Source: Ignavibacteria bacterium
GTDB lineage: Bacteria; Bacteroidota; Ignavibacteria; Ignavibacteriales; Ignavibacteriaceae
Length of the DNA stretch: 19,744 bases
Assembly: GCA_029863735.1 (NCBI GenBank)
Contig: JAOTUT010000006.1
Span: 1 to 19,744 of the forward strand
Direction: 5' to 3'
Below the pieces are notes generated by a model, which saw only the letters and a program-made list of their open reading frames with translations, was not told the origin of the DNA and made no database searches. This document shows, in pieces, positions 13,962 through 19,177 of the stretch. Made by a program: the position numbers and the translations under genes. The stretch's first letter is position 1. Every line of letters begins with the position of its first letter.

Positions 13962-14740
13962 TTCCCTGTTTTAGAATCATATTCACCTTCAAATCCCTCC
14001 GGTAAATTCCCGCCTCCTCTTTTAGATGCTCCGTCCTGTGCCCTGCTCAACCAATTATTTATAAACCGTTCATAGTTTGATTTTCTGTTTTTAGGATTAG
14101 CCAATAACCAGGCTTTCATTTTATTTAACTCTGCATCAATACTCAATGCAGGATATGCTTCAATCCAAATAGATTTATGAGTACCGTTTAAATTAATCCA
14201 GCTTTGTTTTTCAAAATTAAAAGAAATCTTCAAAAACGAAGCTTTTCGCTTCGGCTTAATAGTATTTTTATTAATATTATTAATATTATTAATATTATTG
14301 TCTGTGTTCACTCGTTGTTCACTCGTTGTTCGCTCGTTGTTCACTCGTTGTTCACTCGTTGTTCGCTCGTTGTTCACTCGTTGTTCACTTTGTTGGTATA
14401 TATCCCAATTTTTTATTGTTATTATTCGTTTCTGTCGGTCTGTTCGCTGTTCGATTTGTTGCTCTTTCGTTTCAAAGTACGAAAGTAGTCGCTGCACTTT
14501 CGCTTCATTAATTCCGGTTTCTTCACTTAAAACCTTTCTTCCGGTGACAAATTCGCCTGGTTTTAAATTTATTATTCCCCCCGCAAACATTATTTGTTGC
14601 TCTTTGTGATTTGCCTTTAAAAGAAGATGTATCCACATAGCTAAATAATCGGGTTTATTGTACCATGATTTTTTTTTTAATGACCGATATATACTTATCC
14701 ATCCTTCTCCATAGTTCTCAGAATAATCTTTGACTTCCAT
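13952..14740 (-). CDS. Phage replication initiator with winged helix and repeat linker
   Basis: A 262-residue protein. The N-terminal domain (about 10-115) fits the phage replication-protein pattern: GWISIYRSLKKKSWYNKPDYLAMWIHLLLKANHK, then GEFVTGRKVLSEETGINEAKVQRLLSYFE (winged-helix DNA-binding domain) and RIITIKNWDIYQQ. The middle is low complexity: an 11-residue unit SEQRVNNERTT present twice plus a partial copy, followed by NINNINNIN. The C-terminal domain (WIEAYPALSIDAELNKMKAWLLANPKNRKSNYERFINNWLSRA) is like DnaD/phage O-type regions that contact the helicase. The repeats come from 11-bp DNA iterons in the coding sequence, as in lambda O. The start has AAAGGT upstream, directly behind a terminator T-tract. 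Confidence 0.85.
   Translation of the reverse strand: MEVKDYSENYGEGWISIYRSLKKKSWYNKPDYLAMWIHLLLKANHKEQQIMFAGGIINLKPGEFVTGRKVLSEETGINEAKVQRLLSYFETKEQQIEQRTDRQKRIITIKNWDIYQQSEQRVNNERTTSEQRVNNERTTSEQRVNTDNNINNINNINKNTIKPKRKASFLKISFNFEKQSWINLNGTHKSIWIEAYPALSIDAELNKMKAWLLANPKNRKSNYERFINNWLSRAQDGASKRGGGNLPEGFEGEYDSKTGKWS
14263..14299. other. 37-bp pure A/T tract beside the iterons (candidate DNA unwinding element)
   Basis: Every base from 14263 to 14299 is A or T, including three tandem copies of a 9-bp unit (ATTATTAAT). It starts seven bases from the iterons and encodes NINNINNIN on the minus strand. An easily melted tract next to iterons is what replication origins usually show. Its function here is inferred. 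Confidence 0.6.
14306..14393 (-). repeat. 11-bp iteron array inside the initiator gene (candidate origin)
   Basis: Seven head-to-tail copies of GTTCACTCGTT or its variant GTTCGCTCGTT (top strand), followed by a degenerate eighth copy GTTCACTTTGT. The variant falls at every third unit (copies 3 and 6), giving a 33-bp super-period. Because 11 is not a multiple of 3, the iteron is read in all three frames, giving the 11-residue protein repeat; the conserved unit is therefore DNA, not protein. 11 bp is close to one helical turn, so all sites face the same side. Confidence 0.85.
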
Positions 14741-14751
14741 ATTAACCTTTT

Positions 14752-14831
14752 AAAAATAAAAAACCCTGAAAGGCACCGGCTGGAAGCCAATCAGGGGTTG
14801 ATAGAGCACTCTCAAACTTTTCCCAGCCGGT
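14752..14831 (-). terminator. Attenuator-like leader: terminator plus a competing stem before the initiator gene
   Basis: Terminator: minus-strand CCCTGA (14796-14791) pairs with TCAGGG (14769-14764), with a small inner hairpin (GGCT/AGCC, 14788-14778), followed at once by TTTTTTATTTTT (14763-14752). A second, stronger stem pairs 14831-14823 (ACCGGCTGG) with 14783-14775 (CCAGCCGGT), 9 bp. Its 3' arm lies in the terminator loop and the terminator 5' arm lies in its loop, so the two either exclude each other or form a pseudoknot. The T-tract ends right before the ribosome site of the initiator gene, the position of a transcription attenuator. Confidence 0.65.
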
Positions 14832-14867
14832 TTTGTTCAATACTTCTTGGAGGTAGTATGAACATTT

Positions 14868-14898
14868 CAAAATTAATCATCCCTTGTATTTTTGTCAA
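14868..14898 (-). promoter_or_regulatory. Bacteroidota-type promoter (TTG-N20-TAATTTTG)
   Basis: On the minus strand TTG (14898-14896, within TTGACA) is followed after 20 bases by TAATTTTG (14875-14868), matching the TTG / TAnnTTTG consensus of Bacteroidota promoters in both boxes and spacing. TTGACA alone also fits a classical -35 box, but no good -10 box follows. The start would lie near 14860, about 30 bases before the competing-stem leader, so the leader would be transcribed from here. Confidence 0.5.
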
Positions 14899-14921
14899 GA
14901 GGTTTTCGCTCACAAAATTCC

Positions 14922-15050
14922 CTAAGTCGTATTATATAGAAATAACATGCAACCTACTATTATTGCAGTTATTATGAAGATCCATGCTACCCATAATTGT
15001 TCTTCTTTATTACTTTTTGGATAAAATCTTTGTTGTTTATGCTTTTTCAT
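14922..15050 (-). CDS. 42-residue single-pass membrane peptide
   Basis: Starts MKKHKQQRFYPKSNKEEQLW, followed by the membrane segment VAWIFIITAIIVGCMLFLY and a short NTT end. A perfect AGGAGG lies four bases before the ATG. The basic N-terminus followed by one hydrophobic helix is typical of small membrane proteins such as holin-like or toxin-like peptides. A 14-codon frame (MKKYKSLRRINEKA) overlaps its ribosome site and start and could couple or tune translation. No family recognised. Confidence 0.6.
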   Translation of the reverse strand: MKKHKQQRFYPKSNKEEQLWVAWIFIITAIIVGCMLFLYNTT

Positions 15051-15143
15051 TTATCCTCCTAAGTGATTTGTATTTTTTCATTTTCTTATGGGTCCCAAAT
15101 TGATCCAGTCACTGCCCGCGCAATTGGCTTGTTTTGTATTTGT

Positions 15144-16061
15144 TTATTTTTCTAAAACCTTTTTGAAATCGTCAATCCATTTTTCTATTTCTTCATCTAT
15201 ATGCTCTTCTGGCTTCCAATTTTTCAGCTTGCCCTTTCTAAATCCATCTAAATTTTGCCAGGCTTTATCAATCAATGTTTTAAATTCAATTATTAACTGC
15301 TCTCTTTTCGATGGTTGTTCTTCTTGATGTTCCTCTTCATCGATAGCTTCCGGCATCATTATAGCATCTTCTGGCTCTTCTTTGAATTCCACTCCAGATC
15401 CGATTTCATCTGCTTCTATCTGTTCGGGATTTTCAAACTCAAGCGTAATATGTTTTCGCAATCTTCTAATTACTGTCTTTTTGCACATTTCTCCAAAAAC
15501 CTCAACCCATGCTTTGCTCTTTGGATACTTTGAAAATTTGTAGCGGATATTTTCAATATCTTTCTTGCTCATCGTTTCGTAAATCATCCCGTAATCTTCA
15601 AATTGACAAACAGCAAAAGCACCTATAATTTGCCCATCATTAAAAGGTTTGGGATGGAAGGTAAAAGAAGGCCGCCCATGCTCAATAATCAAATCGAAAA
15701 CATCCCCTTCCTGAGCAACTTTGGCATAAATGTCTTTGACCGGACGAATTGAATATTTCTTAGCAAGTTTAACCTCGCCTTTATAATCCGTCTGGAAAAC
15801 CAGTTCATTGCCATAGGGAATTGCATAGCATTCTTTCATAGCAAAATCAAGATCAAGAAAAGCACCCTTTAATAAAGTCAACGCAACTGACCAAGGTTCC
15901 ATCTTCTGTATCTTAGGTGTTTTCTGAAGCACAACTAAGGCATTTTGAATAAAGCGGGTTTCATTAAAACCCCGCGGTAACGCCTCCGCTTTATCTTTTA
16001 GTAAAGAATGCAGATTCTTTTTAATTACTACTAACGGATTGGATGCTTTATGTTCAGTCAT
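15144..16061 (-). CDS. recT: RecT-family single-strand annealing protein
   Basis: A 305-residue protein with the RecT pattern. The N-terminal part has LPRGFNETRFIQNALVVLQKTPKIQKMEPWSVALTLLKGAFLDLDFAM, then an AIPYGNELVFQTDYKGEVKLAKKY segment, and KAWVEVFGEMCKKTVIRRLRKHI (about 183-205), the most diagnostic element. Residues 215-265 are an acidic linker (EEEHQEEQ) and the end is a helical, charged tail that is not part of the core. RecT anneals homologous single strands made by the partner exonuclease, for recombination or concatemer formation. The start overlaps the TAA of the coiled-coil gene (TAATG) with a perfect AGGAGGT in front. Confidence 0.93.
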   Translation of the reverse strand: MTEHKASNPLVVIKKNLHSLLKDKAEALPRGFNETRFIQNALVVLQKTPKIQKMEPWSVALTLLKGAFLDLDFAMKECYAIPYGNELVFQTDYKGEVKLAKKYSIRPVKDIYAKVAQEGDVFDLIIEHGRPSFTFHPKPFNDGQIIGAFAVCQFEDYGMIYETMSKKDIENIRYKFSKYPKSKAWVEVFGEMCKKTVIRRLRKHITLEFENPEQIEADEIGSGVEFKEEPEDAIMMPEAIDEEEHQEEQPSKREQLIIEFKTLIDKAWQNLDGFRKGKLKNWKPEEHIDEEIEKWIDDFKKVLEK

Positions 16062-16756
16062 TATTTACCTCCTGAAGCCAGTATCGGCTCGTTTTTAAAT
16101 TCAATACCTTTTAAGGGAATCTCGCCTTTTGTGTTCTGTGCGAATTGATTTAACTTCCCTTGTTTAATTTCAATCATGTAAATCAAATCCGGTTTCTCGT
16201 TGGCAATCGTTTTAATAAATTCAAGCGGGTCTTTTATTATTCCTACCCAATGATCCCTGAGACTTTGACCTTTAATCTCCGGTACATTTGATTGGACCGT
16301 CATAACCGGAGCTACAATTTCTTCGGCTTCCTGCATCCTCTGTTCTTTAAGTTCCGATGTTTTAAGTTTCTCTGCTTCTTTGAGTTTTCGCTGTCGTTCC
16401 TTTTCTGCACTAGCATCTTCAATCGCCTGTAATCGCCTTTGTTCTTCTATCCGCTTTCGCTCTTCTTCTCGCCTGAATATTACCATTTTGTTTTTAATGG
16501 TCGCCTCAGCGTGAACAAAAGGCTGGAGGGTATTCTGCTCTTGAGAACTGATAGCCTTCCATGTTGCGTATGCTTTCGCTTTTATATCCCCAAAGAAATT
16601 TTTAATTTTCTGTTGAGCCGATTTAATCTCTTTAAGAAAATCACCAGCAAATTCATATTGTTGCGGACTTGCAACCTGAATTTGATTCGCCTTGTCTAAG
16701 ACTGGAGAAATTTCAACTTCTAATTTCTCTGTATTTACAGCTAAATCTTTATTCAT
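16061..16756 (-). CDS. Coiled-coil phage protein associated with RecT
   Basis: A 231-residue protein. The N-terminal region (SPQQYEFAGDFLKEIKSAQQKIKNFFGDIKAKAYATWKAI) and the long charged coiled coil (about 95-150, rich in E, R, K) match a phage protein usually found between RecT and the exonuclease. The C-terminal LRDHWVGIIKDPLEFIKTIA and the short ending resemble its 'R..W...I.Dp..v......IPgv.f' pattern (here IPLKGIEF). Role unknown, probably recombination accessory. I prefer the second ATG (16756): AAGGAG is seven bases before it, but only one base before the first ATG (16762). Confidence 0.75.
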   Translation of the reverse strand: MNKDLAVNTEKLEVEISPVLDKANQIQVASPQQYEFAGDFLKEIKSAQQKIKNFFGDIKAKAYATWKAISSQEQNTLQPFVHAEATIKNKMVIFRREEERKRIEEQRRLQAIEDASAEKERQRKLKEAEKLKTSELKEQRMQEAEEIVAPVMTVQSNVPEIKGQSLRDHWVGIIKDPLEFIKTIANEKPDLIYMIEIKQGKLNQFAQNTKGEIPLKGIEFKNEPILASGGK

Positions 16757-17285
16757 AGCCATACTCCTTTTTAATATTGTGAACTGCCAATAAATGTAAA
16801 AATTGCCGTTTTTTTCTTTTTAAATCCTCAACCCAACGGATATTATAATATCCTGTATCTTTTAATTCAACTGCACAAGCTATATCCGGTCTAATCCTCA
16901 AAACCTCTTCCAAAAGTATTAGATAACCGCCTAATTGAAAATCAACATATTTCTCAATGCTGGATTTCCAATCAACCAAAGTATAAACACCATTCCCGGA
17001 AGGCAATAACAAAGCATCGGGAGTCCCAACAAATCCATATCTTTTAGAAATCAACCCTTCTGTGAATGTCCTTGAAATCCATAATCCGGTTTCAGCAAGA
17101 AATTTCTGGAAGGCAATTACTTTGTTGTAGATTTGTGAATCTACCGTATTCCAATTCAATTTGTCTTGTGCTATTAAGTTAATACACTTATGAAGTGCCG
17201 TTCCTTTGTCTCTATCTTTTGAGGTCCAGAAAGGATTTTCGCCAAAGTTGGAGCGGATGATTTCTGTTACGTGTGGGTAATTCAT
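16749..17285 (-). CDS. PD-(D/E)XK exonuclease (RecB/Cas4-like), RecT partner
   Basis: A 178-residue protein with the nuclease core: GTALHKCINL (H32), GFVGTPDALLL (D90), YTLVDWKSS (D105-x-K107) and QLGGYLILL (Q117). These are the H, D, D-x-K and Q positions of RecB-like and phage exonucleases. It likely resects double-strand ends to give single strands to RecT. I chose the ATG at 17285, which overlaps the TGA of the regulator gene (ATGA); the TTG at 17300 would extend it by five residues. No ribosome site, so translation is probably coupled. It is followed by the coiled-coil protein and RecT. Confidence 0.85.
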   Translation of the reverse strand: MNYPHVTEIIRSNFGENPFWTSKDRDKGTALHKCINLIAQDKLNWNTVDSQIYNKVIAFQKFLAETGLWISRTFTEGLISKRYGFVGTPDALLLPSGNGVYTLVDWKSSIEKYVDFQLGGYLILLEEVLRIRPDIACAVELKDTGYYNIRWVEDLKRKKRQFLHLLAVHNIKKEYGYE

Positions 17286-17587
17286 TTGATTGATAACCAA
17301 TCCTCCAATGCTTTCTGAATATGTTTTGAGCGATTGCCCTTTAAATCGTTTAGTTTTTTGTAAAGCCCTTTGTCAATTCTTGCAGAGATCATTATCAGAT
17401 TGCTCTTTGATTTAATTCCTAAATATTGTTTCAAGGTTTTCTTTGCATCGTTTGAAATTTGCCGTTTGCCGGATGCGATAAGATTCCAATAAGCACCAGT
17501 TCCAAATCCTATTTCTTCTGCTACTTTTCTCCATGATTCAAATTTGCGATATAAACGCTTAACCTCTGTCTTTGAGTGATATTTCAT
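17282..17587 (-). CDS. Small regulator: HTH domain plus ribbon-helix-helix-like tail
   Basis: A 101-residue basic protein. Residues about 15-56 (WRKVAEEIGFGTGAYWNLIASGKRQISNDAKKTLKQYL) look like a helix-turn-helix of the small phage regulator type. Residues 65-100 (IMISARIDKGLYKKLNDLKGNRSKHIQKALEDWL) have the strand-helix-helix pattern of a CopG-like ribbon-helix-helix. Two DNA-binding modules in one small protein is unusual. It lies just downstream of the inverted repeat at 17616-17632, so it may control its own promoter. It is ATGA-coupled to the exonuclease. Ribosome site weak (GAAAG). Confidence 0.65.
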   Translation of the reverse strand: MKYHSKTEVKRLYRKFESWRKVAEEIGFGTGAYWNLIASGKRQISNDAKKTLKQYLGIKSKSNLIMISARIDKGLYKKLNDLKGNRSKHIQKALEDWLSIK

Positions 17588-17615
17588 GTTTTACTTTCAA
17601 ACCGCTTACAATCAA

Positions 17616-17632
17616 TGTAACCGATGGTTACA
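17616..17632. promoter_or_regulatory. Inverted repeat, likely operator of the regulator gene
   Basis: Perfect 7-bp inverted repeat TGTAACC-GAT-GGTTACA. A further half site TTACA (17607-17611 on the top strand) lies close by and gives a second, smaller TTACA-N5-TGTAA element on the minus strand. The group sits 29-56 bases before the regulator ATG. Binding by the adjacent HTH/RHH protein is an inference. Confidence 0.55.
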
Positions 17633-17650
17633 GATGCATTTGGGTTAATA

Positions 17651-17827
17651 TTAGTGATGCTCATTGTTGATCAGTTTGTTATAATAATCTTTTATGTCTT
17701 TTTCGTTACCCTCCCTGATTACAACTGTGCCGATTGATAATAACCAGACGCTTCTATCGATTCTCCAAAAATAGTAATGACCCGATCTATGTTTTAACTG
17801 AGCTTTTTTATAATCTGTCTCTTTCAT
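17651..17827 (-). CDS. Small hypothetical protein, first early gene
   Basis: A 58-residue protein beginning MKETDYKKAQLKHRSGHYYF, basic at the start, with beta strands (FWRIDRSVWLLSIGTVVIREG) and a C-terminal helix (KDIKDYYNKLINNEHH). The ATG at 17827 has AAGGG about eight bases upstream; an ATG at 17872 would add 15 residues without a good site. It is the first gene after the control region at 17878-17930. I recognise no family. Confidence 0.55.
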   Translation of the reverse strand: MKETDYKKAQLKHRSGHYYFWRIDRSVWLLSIGTVVIREGNEKDIKDYYNKLINNEHH

Positions 17828-17877
17828 TATCAATCCCTTGTCTTTCTCCTTATGTTTGGTTTCTATCTTCATCTCGC

Positions 17878-17897
17878 TATTAATATCGACATTAATA
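17878..17897. promoter_or_regulatory. AT-rich inverted repeat in the early control region
   Basis: TATTAAT (17878-17884) and ATTAATA (17891-17897) form a perfect 7-bp inverted repeat with a six-base centre. It is between the TGTGA site and the first early gene. Likely part of a promoter or operator; a clear -35/-10 pair is not visible. Confidence 0.45.
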
Positions 17898-17907
17898 AGA
17901 ATAAAAA

Positions 17908-17923
17908 TGTGACGTAAGTCACA
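17908..17923. promoter_or_regulatory. Perfect TGTGA-N6-TCACA site (CRP/FNR-family-like)
   Basis: TGTGA-CGTAAG-TCACA is identical to the CRP core consensus and also reads as a 16-bp inverted repeat (TGTGAC/GTCACA around GTAA). It lies about 80 bases before the first early gene and 30 bases after the terminator. Control of early transcription by a host CRP/FNR-type regulator, or by a phage protein of similar specificity, is inferred. Confidence 0.55.
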
Positions 17924-17943
17924 GAATCGGAAATCAGTTTTTT

Positions 17944-17979
17944 AAAAATAAAAGAGGCTGCCAGTGTCGTAGCAGCCTC
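17944..17979 (-). terminator. Intrinsic terminator closing the late/tail operon
   Basis: Minus-strand stem GAGGCTGC (17979-17972) and GCAGCCTC (17961-17954), perfect over 8 bp with a 10-base loop, followed by TTTTATTTTT. It is 36 bases after the stop of the coiled-coil membrane protein gene and separates late from early transcription. Confidence 0.85.
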
Positions 17980-18015
17980 CAGCCATTGATTTGGGGTATT
18001 TATTTGGGAGGAAAT

Positions 18016-18384
18016 TTAAACAAAAAATTTAAGTATAATTTGCAAAATCACTAAAAAGATTAAAATAGCTGCCGACCAGGTTATTGATCGGGTTTCAATA
18101 ATTGTTATGCGTTTTTCAAATTCATTAATGGCTTTTTCAATTCCTGATATTTGTAAGCGAAAAGATTCAGTCTTAACAAATTCAGCTCTGTCACTTATTA
18201 CATCACTTCTTAATTCATTTAATCCCTCAAGCCTGCGTTCCATTTCTTTTGAAGCTATATTTGAGGCTTTTTCAAGTTCAATAAATTTATTGTCAATCTG
18301 CTTTTGACGTTCATCAATCAGTCTTTCTATGTAATGCCAAAGAGATACATATTGCTTGTGATTTAATCCCTGGTTTTCTCCCAT
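18016..18384 (-). CDS. Coiled-coil protein with C-terminal membrane anchor
   Basis: A 122-residue protein. Residues about 15-95 are a helical coiled coil with the phage-typical turn RRLEGLNELRSDVISDRAEFVKTESF, and residues about 102-120 (WSAAILIFLVILQIILKFF) form one membrane segment. Such proteins are often found at the end of tail or lysis modules; suggested roles include a tail-associated or holin-like membrane factor, but none is established here. The start has AAAGGAA. It is the last gene before the terminator. Confidence 0.7.
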   Translation of the reverse strand: MGENQGLNHKQYVSLWHYIERLIDERQKQIDNKFIELEKASNIASKEMERRLEGLNELRSDVISDRAEFVKTESFRLQISGIEKAINEFEKRITIIETRSITWSAAILIFLVILQIILKFFV

Positions 18385-18393
18385 GTATTTCCT

Positions 18394-18783
18394 TTAATTA
18401 TTTTCCCATATTCGATAAGTCAATGATATGAATTCTCTGTCCTTTCTAAAAGGAAAAACTAAACCGCCCTGCTTTTCTCCATTCCATAACTCAGCACCGC
18501 AAGCCATTCCAAATTTATAAAATAAAGGAATATGCAGAAGCGCCGCAAAAGAGCTTTCATTTTCATCGCTTACTTTTCTAATAATCGGCTGTATATACAA
18601 TCCTAAAGGAAATTTATTTACAACCTCATAGGTAATTCCAAAACAAATAGGATTAATACCAGCCGACCAGTCCTCATTCAATCGAAATTGAAAAGGGGAT
18701 AATGCAACGCCCAAACCAAATTTACCGCCAAAAGCAGTAAAACTTAAAAACATGATTAAAATTAAAACTAATAATTTTTTCAT
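18394..18783 (-). CDS. Exported protein with signal peptide, function unknown
   Basis: A 129-residue protein with an N-terminal signal peptide (MKKLLVLILIMFLSFTAFGG, cleavage expected near residue 19). The rest alternates polar and hydrophobic residues (KFGLGVALSPFQFRL, ICFGITYEV, LGLYIQPIIR, EFISLTYRIW), like strands of a small outer-membrane beta-barrel or lipocalin-like protein, ending with aromatic residues. A phage export protein could block superinfection or aid lysis; this is inference. The start has a strong AAGGAG site. Confidence 0.65.
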   Translation of the reverse strand: MKKLLVLILIMFLSFTAFGGKFGLGVALSPFQFRLNEDWSAGINPICFGITYEVVNKFPLGLYIQPIIRKVSDENESSFAALLHIPLFYKFGMACGAELWNGEKQGGLVFPFRKDREFISLTYRIWENN

Positions 18784-18808
18784 GGCTTCTCCTTTTTATT
18801 AAGTCGTT

Positions 18809-19159
18809 TTAAAATTTAATAAATATTACATGATAGAATAAATCAAATACTAACCATGCGATAACCCATTTAACAATTTCATATTTCCAGTTTGAAGTCG
18901 ATTTAAAATAATATCCTATAATAATAAATCCCAATCCCTTAAAAATATGATAACCGTCGATAATCTTAAAAGGATATGCTTCAGGAAGTCCAAACCAATT
19001 TTTAGCAGTGTTAACCCAAAATGGCAACCAGGTCTCAATGTCGTGTTCTCTGATTTGTGAATTGGCATGAAATATCATAAATATTGATAACACAATCAGA
19101 GATTTAATCCAGCTAAAATCAAAAGGCTTTTTTTCGAGCCATTGAAGTTTTTCTTTCAT
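18809..19159 (-). CDS. Multi-pass membrane protein, function unknown
   Basis: A 116-residue protein with about three hydrophobic segments (WIKSLIVLSIFMIF about 17-30, IFKGLGFIIIGYYF about 72-85, IVKWVIAWLVFDLFYHVIFI about 95-114). It is rich in tryptophan and aromatic residues. It could be a holin-type or other late membrane protein, but I recognise no family. No clear ribosome site; the ATG at 19159 is the best start. Confidence 0.6.
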   Translation of the reverse strand: MKEKLQWLEKKPFDFSWIKSLIVLSIFMIFHANSQIREHDIETWLPFWVNTAKNWFGLPEAYPFKIIDGYHIFKGLGFIIIGYYFKSTSNWKYEIVKWVIAWLVFDLFYHVIFIKF

Positions 19160-19177
19160 TTTTAAAAGTCACATCTT

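Noticed and set aside
14306..14393. Possible CRISPR-like array
   Set aside because: The 11-bp units are directly adjacent with no spacers, and lie in frame inside a gene.
14204..14609. Overlapping plus-strand open frames rich in repeated Ser, Leu, Val and Cys (for example repeated SLFTRC)
   Set aside because: They are the reverse-strand reading of the 11-bp iterons. The minus-strand initiator gene has clear domains, while these frames have low complexity and no ribosome sites.
14858..14977. Plus-strand 39-codon frame (MNISKLIIPCIFVKRF...) with a GGAGGT site
   Set aside because: It crosses the minus-strand promoter and the 42-residue membrane peptide gene, and would be the only plus-strand gene. 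The GGAGG is also part of an ATACT/AGTAT inverted repeat. It could still be real, but the opposite strand is better supported.
15061..15143. Gap between RecT and the 42-residue peptide, with a slightly GC-rich patch
   Set aside because: No convincing stem or gene; only weak hairpins such as GCC-N8-GGC were found.
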